From Acidovorax sp. Leaf160 (GTDB lineage Bacteria > Pseudomonadota > Gammaproteobacteria > Burkholderiales > Burkholderiaceae_C): a stretch of 64,000 nt of DNA. The notes beneath the pieces are model-generated. The model ran no database searches. It was not told the DNA's origin and saw only the letters and a list, made by a program, of their open reading frames with translations. The DNA is taken from the NCBI RefSeq assembly GCF_001424265.1, contig NZ_LMOV01000001.1, positions 273,873 through 337,872 on the forward strand, written 5' to 3'. Below, one piece after another: positions 25,129-35,000 of the stretch. Every line of letters starts with the position of its first letter. Position 1 is the first letter of the stretch. Position numbers and translations under genes: made by a program.

Positions 25129-25296
25129 ATGGAGCTGGAACCCCCGAAGCGCCCGATGCGCGAACGGGTTCCGGACGCCTTGCGGAGCGCCCACCCACCC
25201 GGCTTGCCATGCCGTCCGTGTGGCGCCGTGCCCATGCGCCGAACAGGCTTCGGTGCGGGCGAGCGCAAGGCAGACTTCGAGATGGTCCGGATCTGA
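25129..25296 (+). CDS. rubredoxin-like small ORF lacking the iron-ligand pattern (degenerate rubredoxin)
   Basis: An uninterrupted 55-codon ORF starts at ATG 25129, right after an in-frame stop. Its length equals that of rubredoxins, and its end (GERKADFEMVRI) matches the typical tail of Burkholderiales rubredoxins (GARKEDFEMVQI). The segment AVPM also fits DVPM of the family without gaps. However, the two CxxC knuckles that bind iron are not in place: the first is absent, and the only CxxC (Cys28-Arg-Pro-Cys31-Gly) lies too early in the gapless alignment. As I recall, a normal rubredoxin gene sits here upstream of pilG in related genomes, so this is probably a decayed or rewritten version. 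There is no clear ribosome-binding site. It may be a pseudogene without frame damage. Confidence 0.45.
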   Translation: MELEPPKRPMRERVPDALRSAHPPGLPCRPCGAVPMRRTGFGAGERKADFEMVRI

Positions 25297-25347
25297 CACG
25301 CGGCTTGCGCCAGCGTGGTTTCAACCAATCCCCCAGGAGCAGCAACA

Positions 25348-25746
25348 TTGACTACGACGGGTGCAACCTTCAAGGTGCTGGTGGTGGACGACAGCAACAC
25401 CATCCGGCGAAGCGCCGAGATTTTTCTCAAGCAGGGCGGCCACGAGGTTCTGTTGGCCGATGACGGCTTCGACGCCCTCGCCAAAGTCAATGACTATCAG
25501 CCGCAGCTGATCTTTTGCGACATCCTAATGCCAAAACTCGATGGTTACCAGACCTGCGCCATCATCAAGCGCAATGCGCGCTTCGCCGACACGCCGGTCG
25601 TGATGCTCTCCTCCAAGGACGGCGTCTTCGACAAGGCCCGCGGCCGCATGGTGGGCTGCCAGGAATACCTCACCAAACCCTTCACCAAAGACCAACTGCT
25701 GCAGGCCGTGCAGCAGTTTGGCAGTGCCCCCCAAGGAGCTATCTGA
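25348..25746 (+). CDS. pilG: twitching-motility response regulator PilG
   Basis: PilG is a stand-alone CheY-like receiver that acts with the Pil-Chp system to promote type IV pilus extension. The 132-residue product has receiver residues in FKVLVVDDSNTIRRSAE (acidic pair), phospho-acceptor Asp in QLIFCDILMPKLDGYQ, VVMLSSKDG and the Lys in YLTKPFTKD. The TTG at 25348 is the likely start: it has CCAGGAG about 8 nt upstream and yields a TTTGATFKVLVVDDS beginning. A GTG at 25315 is the alternative. The stop overlaps pilH (TGATG). This is the first Pil-Chp gene of a five-gene operon. Confidence 0.93.
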   Translation: MTTTGATFKVLVVDDSNTIRRSAEIFLKQGGHEVLLADDGFDALAKVNDYQPQLIFCDILMPKLDGYQTCAIIKRNARFADTPVVMLSSKDGVFDKARGRMVGCQEYLTKPFTKDQLLQAVQQFGSAPQGAI

Positions 25747-26111
25747 TGCCGATCCGGAAAGTGCTGGTCGTTGACGATTCCAAGACCGAACTGATGTTCC
25801 TGACCGATCTGCTGCAGAAAAAAGGCATGCAGGTGCGCACCGCCGAGAACGCGGAAGAGGCCTTTCGACGTCTGGCCGAAGAAAAGCCCGACCTGATCCT
25901 GATGGATGTGGTCATGCCCGGCCAGAACGGCTTCCAGCTCACGCGGTCCATCTCGCGCGACCCGCAGTACGCCGACGTGCCGATCATCATGTGCACCAGC
26001 AAGAACCAGGAAACCGACCGGGTGTGGGGCATGCGCCAGGGCGCGCGCGGCTACATCACCAAGCCGGTCGACCCCGCAGAGCTGCAGGCCAAGATCAACG
26101 CCTTGAATTGA
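25746..26111 (+). CDS. pilH: twitching-motility response regulator PilH
   Basis: PilH is the second CheY-like receiver of the Pil-Chp pathway, thought to favour pilus retraction or act as a phosphate sink for PilL. The 121-residue protein is a single receiver domain: KVLVVDDSKTELMFLTDLLQ (acidic pocket), the phospho-Asp in LILMDVVMPGQNGFQ, Thr/Ser in IIMCTSKNQETD and Lys in GYITKPVDPAEL. Its ATG shares one base with the pilG stop (TGATG), so the two are translationally coupled. pilI follows after 19 bp. Confidence 0.95.
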   Translation: MPIRKVLVVDDSKTELMFLTDLLQKKGMQVRTAENAEEAFRRLAEEKPDLILMDVVMPGQNGFQLTRSISRDPQYADVPIIMCTSKNQETDRVWGMRQGARGYITKPVDPAELQAKINALN

Positions 26112-26130
26112 AGAAACGGTTGCGACGCCC

Positions 26131-26658
26131 ATGGCCAATCGCGAAGCCCTGAGGGAGCTACAGACCCGTCTCGCGGCACGCCTGCAGGCGGCGCGGGGCG
26201 AAGGCTCGAACGTGTCGTCGTGGCTGGCGGTCGAGTCGGCGGGACACCGGTTTCTGCTGCCGCTCGAACAGTCCGGGGAGATCTTCTCCTGGCGTGGCGT
26301 GCAGCCCGTGCCCTACACCCAGCCCTGGTTCCTCGGCGTGGCCAACCTGCGCGGCGCGCTGATCGGCGTGGTCGACGTGGCGGGGCTGCTGGGCGAGACG
26401 CCGGCGCGCAGCGAAGCCGCGCTGGCCGAGTCCAGCCTGCTCGCGCTGAACGCGGCGCTCGACGTCAACGTCGCCCTGCTGGTGGATCGGCTGGCCGGCC
26501 TGCGGGGCACCGAGGCCTTCGTCGCATCCGAGCCTCCTGCCGAGGACGCACCGCCGTTCTTCGGCACCTCCTACCAGGACGCCCACGGCGCCCGCTGGCA
26601 GGAGCTCAATCTGCAGACCCTCTCGCAGGACCCTGCCTTCCTCAGCATCAGTGCTTGA
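26131..26658 (+). CDS. pilI: CheW-like adaptor PilI
   Basis: PilI couples the PilJ receptor to the PilL kinase in type IV pilus chemosensing. The 175-residue product is a single CheW-like domain, recognised from WLAVESAGHRFLLPLEQSGE, WFLGVANLRGALIGVVDVAG (the usual F-x-G-x-x-NLRG-x-x-x-x-V-D motif) and NVALLVDRLAGLRG. The domain ends with TLSQDPAFLSISA, as in PilI proteins. It is somewhat divergent from chemotaxis CheW, as expected for this system. It is 19 bp after pilH and 21 bp before pilJ, in the same operon. Confidence 0.93.
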   Translation: MANREALRELQTRLAARLQAARGEGSNVSSWLAVESAGHRFLLPLEQSGEIFSWRGVQPVPYTQPWFLGVANLRGALIGVVDVAGLLGETPARSEAALAESSLLALNAALDVNVALLVDRLAGLRGTEAFVASEPPAEDAPPFFGTSYQDAHGARWQELNLQTLSQDPAFLSISA

Positions 26659-26679
26659 ATCTTTCTTCAAGGCCGCACC

Positions 26680-28989
26680 ATGTCAGTCGTCAACCCTTTC
26701 GGAAAACTGTTCAACCGCAAGCCCGCTCCGCCGGATGCCGACCTGAACCTGTCTTCGGCGCAATCGGGGCCGGGCAGCATGGGGCGGGACAGCGATGCGC
26801 TGCTGAGCGAAGGCTACGCCGGCGACGGCCTGAGCAGCGTGCAGGGCGACCCGGGCGCCCCGGCCTATTCCGCGGCGTCGTCCTCCGGCGCGGCGGCGCA
26901 TGAACTGGACGATGCGGGCGACGACCTCATCACGCTGCCGCTGCTCGGGCGGGCCACGGCGGCGCAGCACCAGCGGCGCCTGCTGATCCTGCTGGCCGCC
27001 GGCCTGGTGGTGCTGGCCACCATCGCCGGCTGGGTGCTGCAGCAGGCGGACCGCTCCGCGCAGCAACTGGCTGCCACCGGGCAGTCGCTGATGCAGTCGC
27101 AGCGCCTGGCCAAGTCGGTGTCGCAGGCGCTGGTGGGCAGCCCGCAGGCCTTTCCCGACGTGGTGGAAAGCTCGGGCGTGCTGGCGCGCAACGTGCGCGC
27201 CCTCAACGGCGGCGACCGTGAACTGGGCGTGCAGGCACTGGGTGAGGCCTACCGCCCCGAGCTGGAAGCCGTGACCCCGCTGGTGGACCGCGCCGAGCGC
27301 AACGCCGCGGTGGTGATGGGCCAGCAGAAGATCCTGACGCAGGTGGGCGACGCGCTGCGCACCATCAACCGCCAATCGTCCGATCTGCTGGAGATTGCCG
27401 AAACCGTGTCGTCGCTGAAGCTGCAGCAGAACGCGGGCGCGGCCGAGATCTCCGCCGCCGGCCAGCTGGTGATGCTGACCCAGCGCATCGGCAAGTCCGC
27501 CAACGAATTCCAGACCATGGAAGGCGTGAGCCCCGAGGCCGTGTTCCTGCTGGGCAAGGACTTGAACTCGTTCAAGGAAATTGCCCAGGGCATGCTGGAC
27601 GGCAGCACCGATCTGCGCCTGGCCGCCACGCGCGACCCGCAGACGCGTGAGCAGCTCGGCAACCTGATCCAGCTGTATGAGCAGACCCGCACGCAGGCCG
27701 GCGCCATTCTGGGCAACCTGCAGGGCCTGGTGTCGGCACGTGAGGCGCAGACCGCGATCATCGTGGACAGCGAGCCGATGCGCCGCCAGCTGGAAGCGCT
27801 GCAAGAGCGCCTCTCCGCCCAGACCGGTCTGGGCGCCGGGCAGTTCGCGGCCCTGGCCGTGGCCGGCCTGTTCGTGCTGCTGTGCGGCGTCGGCATTTCG
27901 CGGGTGCAGCTGATGGACAGCCGCACGCGCCAGACGGCGGCCGAGACGCTGCAGCAGGACGCCAAGCGCCAGGAACAGGAAGCCAAGCGCGTAAACGATG
28001 CCAACCAGGCGGCCATTCTGCGGCTGATGAACGAATTGCAGTCGGTGGCCGAAGGCGACCTGACGCAGGAAGCCACCGTGACCGAAGACATCACCGGCGC
28101 CATCGCCGACTCGGTGAACTACACGGTGGAAGAGCTGCGCCAGCTGGTGGGCAGCGTGCAGAACACGGCGGCCCGCGTGGCGCAGACGACGGCCCAGGTG
28201 GACAGCACCTCCACCGAACTGCTGGCCGCATCAACCGAACAGCTGCGCGAGATCCGCGAAACCGGCCGCTCGGTGCTGGACATGGCGACCCGCATCAACG
28301 ACGTCTCCACCCAGGCGCAGGAATCGGCGTCGGTGGCGCGCCAGTCGCTGCAGGCGGCGGATTCCGGCCTGCAGGCCGTGCAGAACGCCATCGGCGGCAT
28401 GAACTCGATCCGCGACCAGATCCAGGACACCTCCAAGCGCATCAAGCGCCTGGGCGAGTCGTCGCAGGAGATCGGCGAAATCACCGAGCTGATTTCCGAC
28501 ATTACCGAACAGACCAACGTGCTGGCGCTGAACGCTGCCATCCAGGCCGCGTCGGCCGGTGAAGCGGGCCGGGGCTTTTCCGTCGTGGCGGAAGAAGTGC
28601 AGCGGCTCGCCGAGCGCTCCGCCGACGCGACGCGCCAGATCTCGGCGCTGGTGAAGGCCATTCAGACCGACACGCAGGACGCCGTGGCCGCCATGGAGCG
28701 CTCCACGCAGGGGGTGGTCGAAGGTGCCCGCCTGTCCGACTCCGCCGGTACCGCGCTGACCGAGATCGACCGCGTGTCGCGCCGCCTGGCCGAGCTGATC
28801 GAGCAGATCTCGTCATCCACCTCGCGCGAAGCCGAGCTGGCCAACGAAGTGGCCGGCAACATCCAGCACATCTTCGCCGTGACCGAGCAGACGGGGGAGG
28901 GCACCCGCACGACCGCCCAGCAGGTGCGCGAGCTCTCGCACATCGCCGAAGAACTGCGGCAGTCCGTGTCGCGCTTCAAGATCGCCTGA
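26680..28989 (+). CDS. pilJ: type IV pilus methyl-accepting chemoreceptor PilJ
   Basis: PilJ is the transmembrane receptor of the Pil-Chp system; it senses surface contact or pilin signals in Pseudomonas. The 769-residue protein has a ~100-residue cytoplasmic N-terminal part, a first membrane helix (LLILLAAGLVVLATIAGWVL, ~101-120), two PilJ-type periplasmic helical modules (AQQLAATGQSLMQSQRLAKSV, a second AAGQLVMLTQRIGKSANEFQ), a second helix (FAALAVAGLFVLLCGVGI, ~388-405), a HAMP-like linker and a long MCP signalling coiled coil. The hairpin tip reads IGEITELISDITEQTNVLALNAAIQAASAGEAGRGFSV in short segments typical of MCPs. There is no C-terminal CheR-binding pentapeptide. The operon place between pilI and pilL fits. 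Confidence 0.95.
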   Translation: MSVVNPFGKLFNRKPAPPDADLNLSSAQSGPGSMGRDSDALLSEGYAGDGLSSVQGDPGAPAYSAASSSGAAAHELDDAGDDLITLPLLGRATAAQHQRRLLILLAAGLVVLATIAGWVLQQADRSAQQLAATGQSLMQSQRLAKSVSQALVGSPQAFPDVVESSGVLARNVRALNGGDRELGVQALGEAYRPELEAVTPLVDRAERNAAVVMGQQKILTQVGDALRTINRQSSDLLEIAETVSSLKLQQNAGAAEISAAGQLVMLTQRIGKSANEFQTMEGVSPEAVFLLGKDLNSFKEIAQGMLDGSTDLRLAATRDPQTREQLGNLIQLYEQTRTQAGAILGNLQGLVSAREAQTAIIVDSEPMRRQLEALQERLSAQTGLGAGQFAALAVAGLFVLLCGVGISRVQLMDSRTRQTAAETLQQDAKRQEQEAKRVNDANQAAILRLMNELQSVAEGDLTQEATVTEDITGAIADSVNYTVEELRQLVGSVQNTAARVAQTTAQVDSTSTELLAASTEQLREIRETGRSVLDMATRINDVSTQAQESASVARQSLQAADSGLQAVQNAIGGMNSIRDQIQDTSKRIKRLGESSQEIGEITELISDITEQTNVLALNAAIQAASAGEAGRGFSVVAEEVQRLAERSADATRQISALVKAIQTDTQDAVAAMERSTQGVVEGARLSDSAGTALTEIDRVSRRLAELIEQISSSTSREAELANEVAGNIQHIFAVTEQTGEGTRTTAQQVRELSHIAEELRQSVSRFKIA

Positions 28990-29041
28990 CGCGCCTTTTT
29001 CTCCGATCAAACACTGGCTGGAGGCAGCCGGGGACGAACTC

Positions 29042-32000
29042 ATGCCATCTTTGGACGCCGCAATCGCAACAGCCGCCGATGGCACGCATGGCGAGCAGGA
29101 CCTGGGGCCGCTCGCGTGGGTGCTCGACGAGCTGCGCAAGTCGCTCGATGGTGCCGTCAAGTCGCTGCGCCGCTTCGTGCGCGAAGCCGACCTGGCACGC
29201 GATTCCGACCTGGCTTCGCTCGATGCCGGCGCCCTGCGGGTCGCGCGCCAGCAGCTGCACCAGGCCAGCGGTGCGCTGGAGATGGTGGGCATGGCGCCCG
29301 CGGCGCTGGTGCTGCGCTCGATGGAGGCGGCCGTCCAGCGCTTCGTGCAGCGCCCCGAACACTGCGGCGACGACGCCGTATCGGTGCTGGAGCGCGCCAG
29401 CTTCGCCCTGATCGAATACCTCGACAACGTGCTCGCGGGCAAGAAAACCTCGCCCGTGGCGCTCTTCCCCCAGTACCGCGAGGTGCAGGCGCTGACCGGC
29501 GCCGAGCGCGTGCACCCGGCGGACCTCTGGCCCACCGAGCGCCGCCTGCGCGAGCCCGAGCTGGCCGTGGAGGCCGCGCCCCTGCCTTACGGCCCGCAAG
29601 CGCGCGCACGGCTCGACCAGGCCGTGCTGCGCATCGTCAAGCTCGGCGACCAGGCAGCGGCGGGCCAGTTGCGCGACGCCTGCCTGGGGTTCGTCGCCTC
29701 CCAGGCCGATCCGCAGGCGCGCTCCTTCTGGAAGATCGCGGCCGGGTTCTTCGATGCGTTCGCGCACGGCCTGCTCACGCCCGACGTGTATGTGAAGCGG
29801 GTGGCCTCGCGCGTGCTGATGCAGTACGCCACGCTGGCCAAGGGCAACCCGGCCATCGCCGACCGGCTGCTGCAGGATCTGCTGTTCTTCTGCGCCCAGG
29901 CCCGTGAAGCGGCCAGCCCGGAGGGTGCCGCCCCCGCCGCGCCGGCGCTGCAGGCCGTGCGCCAGACCTTCGATCTGGGCCGCTTCAAGCCGGTGGATTA
30001 CGAAACCCCGCGCTACGGCCTCTACGACCCCGCAGTACTGGCGCAGGCCCGCAGGCGCATCGCGGCGGCCGCCGAAACCTGGTCGGCCCTCGCCGGGGGC
30101 GACCGCAACAAGCTCAAGCCCTCGGCCGACCAGTTCAGCCTGGTCTGCGATTCGCTGGGCCGGCTGCACCCGGGCAGCGACGTGCTGGCCCGCGCCTTGA
30201 CGCGCGCCGTGGAGACCACCGTGGCCTCGGGCGAGCCGCCTTCGCCGGCGCTGGCGATGGAAGTCGCCACGTCGGTGCTTTATCTGCAGGCGGCGTTCGA
30301 GGAGCTGGATACCGCGCAGGACTACATGGCCGAGCGCGCCGCGCGCCTGGCCGAGCGGCTGGACCGCGTGGTCGCAGGCAGCGATCCGGAGCCTCTCGAA
30401 CACTGGATGGAGGAGCTGTACCGCCGCGTCAGCGACCACCAGACCATGGGCAGCGTGGTGGGCGAGCTGCGCGCCACGCTGGGCGAAGCCGAGAAGGCCA
30501 TGGACCAGTTCTTCCGCAACCCGGAAGATCTCTCGGTGTTGATGCCCGTGCCGCACCGGCTCGCCCAGATGCGCGGCGTGCTGTCGGTGCTGGGGCTGGA
30601 GCAGGCGTCGCTCGCCGTGCTGCGCATGCGGGACACCGTGGAGCGGCTGCTGACGAACGACGTCGATCCGGCAGACCGCCAGGCCGTGTTCGAGAAGCTG
30701 GGCAACAGCCTGGGCGCGCTCGGTTTCCTGATCGACATGCTCAGCTACCAGCGCAGCATGGCCCGCAAGCTGTTCGTGTACGACGAGGACGCAGGCGAGC
30801 TGCGCCTGCTGACCGGCCGCGCCCGCAGCCGCGCCGACGATGCGCCGGACGAGGCCGCCCACTGGCCTGCCGCTGGCGCTGCGGGGGCCGGTGGCGCGCC
30901 CGCTGCCGACGAGCCGCCCGTGTCCCTGCCGGCGCCGGTGCCGGCCCTGGCTGACGAGCTGCCGCAGCCCGCTCCGGTGCTCGATCCGGAGGCGGCCCTG
31001 GACGCCGAGCCCTCCGGCCTTCCGCAAGAGCGCTCCAAGGTCGATGCCGATTTCGACTTCGATTTCGATGTGGATGCCGATGCCGATGCCGGGCAGGGCG
31101 CCACGCCGGCCCGGGTGCCCGCCGCCGAACCGATCTTCGATTTCGACCTGGATCTGACACCGCAGGAACTGCATCCCGCCGAGTCGCTGGCTGCCGCCGT
31201 GCCGCCCGAGCCCGTCGCCCTGCCGGCCGCCGTGCCGTTGCCGGCGCCCGATGACGAAGACCAGGAACTGCTGGACATCTTCCTGGAAGAAGCCCGCGAG
31301 GTCGTGGGCAGCGGCACCGCCGCCGTGCAGGCGCTGCGGGCCTCGCCGGGCGATCTGAGCGAGCAGACGACCCTGCGCCGCGCGTTCCACACGCTCAAGG
31401 GCAGCTCCCGCATGGTGGGCCTCAACCCCTTCGGCGACGCTGCCTGGGCGATGGAGCAGGCGCTCAATGCCTGGCTGGCCGAGCAAAAGCCCATGCCGCC
31501 CGCGTTGCTGGATCTGTCCGAGCAGTCGTTGCAGGCGTTCGGCCGCTGGGGCGACGCCATCGCCCGCGGCGACGACGGCGCGTGGAGCCCGCAGCCCTTC
31601 CAGCAGGCGGCCGAGGAAGCCCGCTCCGGCACGTGGACCGGCCCGCTGCGGGTGCCAGACGACCCAGCCCCAGCCCCAGCCCCTGCACCGGTGCAGGCAG
31701 ACGACGCTCTGGTCGAGGCCGTCGATGGGCCGCTGGACGACACGGCGGAAGCGTCGCCGGCATTGCTCCCGGAAGACAGCGCGCAAGGGCGCGAGCTGCC
31801 TGAGGAGGCCGCCGACTTTGCCGACACCACCCTGTCCGACGATTTTGCCGATTGGCCTGTGGCACTGGATGCCGAAGGCGCCGTGCCGATGGCGGCCCCC
31901 GAGATGGCGGAAGACATCGACTTCGCCGCCTTCGCCCGCGCGCTGGAGGATGCCGATGCGGCGGCCAAGAGCCGGCTGGCCGGCGGTGAGCGTGATCCGA

Positions 32001-35000
32001 TCCAGGGCGACGATGACCGGGCGCTGCATTCCTTGCCGGCGGAATCCGCCACGCCGCCGGAGGTGCAGACCATCGACGCGCTGCCGCTCGATGCCTGGCC
32101 CGACATGGTGCTGGATCTGCCTGGAACCGACCCCGGCACCGCGCCGGAGGCCGAAGCGGATGGTGAACCGGCAACGCAGCCGCACGCAGAAGCAGAGGCC
32201 GAGCCGGACGCCCGGCCTGCGCTGGGCACCGTCCTGCCCGCAGCCGCAGCTGCAGCCGCCGCCGATGCAGAGACCGACGCAGAAGCAGCTGCACCCGCTG
32301 TCGCTGGGCCGAAGACGGATGAGCCTCCGGCCGGCGCCGCAATGGATGAGCCCTTGGCGGCAATAGAGCCCGAGCCCGAGCCCAAACCCGAGCCCGACGC
32401 CAGCGACACCCTCGAAGGCTTTGACGACCTCGGCGCCTCGCCGGAGGCAGCGGGTGATACCGACGGCCAGCTCCCTGCCGATGCGGCCGAATCTTCGGGG
32501 GACGTCGTCGAGGCGGAGGCGGAGGCCGAAGCCGAAGCCGACCCAGGCGCCGATGCGGATCCGGGCGCGGCGCAGCCCGACCCGATCGGTGCGTTGGAGC
32601 GCGCCGATGCCGACGGTGCCGACGCCGATGCCGCCGATGAACCGGCCGCGCTTTCCGCGTCTGCCTCCGCCTCGGCCGACGAAGCGGTCAAGGTGATCGA
32701 CACCCTGCGTATCGGCATTCCGCTCTACAACGTCTACCTGAACGAAGCGGACGAATGGTCGCGCCGCCTCGCCACCACGCTGCAGGAATGGGCGCTGGAG
32801 CTGCATGAGCCGCTGCCCGATGTGGCGGTGGCGCTGGCGCACTCGCTGGCGGGCAGCTCCGCCACCGTGGGCTTCACGGCGCTGTCGGAAATGGCGCGCA
32901 CGCTGGAACATGCGCTGCAGCACGTGCAACTGCAGCGGCACGGCATCGTGGAGCAGGCGGCCGTGTTCAATGCGGCGGCGGACGACATCCGCCGCCTGCT
33001 GCACCAGTTCGCGGCCGGGTTCCTGAAAGAGCCGAACGCCCAGGTGCTCGAGCAACTGCGCGCCATCCTGCAGACCGAGGTGGAAACCGGCAGCGCGCCG
33101 CTCGGCCACAGCGAGGCCGCTGACGGGGAGGACCCGTTCGCCGATGCCTTCGGCCATCCCGACGCGATGGAGCCGACCGAGTTCCTGCCCCTGTCCGATC
33201 TGCCCGCCCCTGCGACGGAACGGTTCGGGTTCCACGAAACTGCGGAGCCTGCGGACAGCGTCCCTCCTTCCGATCTGGAGGCCCCGGAGCCCGAAGCGCC
33301 CGCCGAGGCCGCTATCCCCGGCATCCCCGGCACCCCCGGCATGTCCGGCCCCGTCGCGCCCGCGCTGTCGGTACCCGCCGGCCTGGACCAGGCTGATCCT
33401 GCGGACGGCGCTGCGCCCACCCTGCTGCCCCACGGCAGCGACATCGACGACGACATCGACGCGCTCGACGTCATCGATCCGGACCTGTTCCCGATCTTCG
33501 AGGAAGAAGCCATCGAACTGCTGCCCGGCCTGGGCGGCGCGTTGCGGCAGTGGGTGGCGCGGCCCGACAACCTGGGTGCCCGCAGCGAACTGCTGCGCGG
33601 CCTGCACACGCTCAAGGGGAGTGCGCGGCTGGCGGGGGCCATGCGCCTGGGCGAAATGGCGCACCGCATGGAATCCGCCGTCGAGCAGATCGACACGGAG
33701 GCGCCGCGCAGCCAGGACATCGAGCCCCTGCTGGCGCACCTGGACGGGCTGCAGGCCAACTTCGCCGCGCTGCGCGCCATTGGCGCCCAGCCGCTGACCG
33801 AACCCGTTGCCGTGGTGCCCGGCACCGTGGCGCTGGCGGAGGACACCTCCGCCGACGCCGCGGCGCCGGACGGCGTGGATGCCGCCGCGCTCTCGGCCGT
33901 GCCCGCTGCGCAGCCGGTACGCCGCGTGCCGTTGTCGACCGGGCCGCTGTCGGCGCGCGGGTCTGCCGCCGGGCAGTCGGTGCGGGTGCGCGCGCAGCTG
34001 CTCGACCGGCTGGTGAACCAGGCGGGCGAGGTGATGATCGCGCGGTCCCGGCTGGATGTGCGGGTGGGGCAGATGCGCACCTCGCTGGACGAGCTGTCGG
34101 GCAACCTGGAGCGGCTGCGCCAGCAGCTGCGCGACATCGAGGTCCAGGCCGAGTCGCAGATGCAGTCGCGGCTGGCGCTGTCCAAGGACAGTGGCGCGGG
34201 CTTCGATCCGCTCGAATTCGACCGCTTCACCCGCGTGCAGGAGCTGACCCGCATGATGGCCGAGTCGGTCAACGACGTGGCTACCGTGCAGCGCAACCTG
34301 CAGCGCACCGTCGAGTCGGCCGAGGACGACCTGATCGCCCAGGGCCGGCAGGCGCGCGAACTGCAGCGTGACCTGCTGCGCACCCGCATGGTGGAGTTCG
34401 AGGGCATCGCGGAGCGGCTCTACGCCGTGGTGCGCCAGGCCTCCAAGGACACCGGCAAGCAGATCAAGCTCGACATCGCCGGGGGCTCCATCGAAATGGA
34501 CCGCGGCGTTCTCGACCGCATGACGCCCGCCTTCGAACACCTGCTGCGCAACTGCGTGGCGCACGGCATCGAAGGGCCGGAGCAGCGAGCGGCCGCCGGC
34601 AAGCCCGCGGCGGGCACCATCACCGTCGCGCTGCGCCAGGAAGGCAACGACGTGTCGGTGGACTTCCGCGACGACGGCGCCGGCCTGGACCTGGACCGCA
34701 TCCGCCAGCGCGCCGTGGCGCAGGGCCTGGTGCCGGACGCTGCCGAGATCGGCCCCGACGAAGCGGCCCAGCTCATCTTCCTGCCGGGTTTCTCCACGGC
34801 CGGCGAGGTGACCGAGCTGGCGGGTCGCGGCATCGGCATGGACGTGGTGCGTGCCGAGGTGCAGGCGCTGGGCGGACGCATCGAAACCGCATCGGAGCCT
34901 GGCCGGGGCACGTCGTTCCGCATGGTGCTGCCGCTGACCACCGCCGTCACGCAGGTGGTGATGCTGCGGGCGGGCCACCAGTCGATCGGTGTGCCGGCCA

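Noticed and set aside
30745-32718. A 657-codon Ser/Ala-rich open frame on the minus strand
   Set aside because: Antisense of the Ala/Asp/Glu-rich linker of pilL; composition mirrors the linker codons and there is no start signal or motif.
28976-34978. A 2000-codon open frame on the minus strand opposite pilL
   Set aside because: It is a GC-driven shadow of pilL: its translation is His/Gly/Arg-rich low complexity with no domain, while the plus strand has clear kinase, Hpt and receiver motifs.
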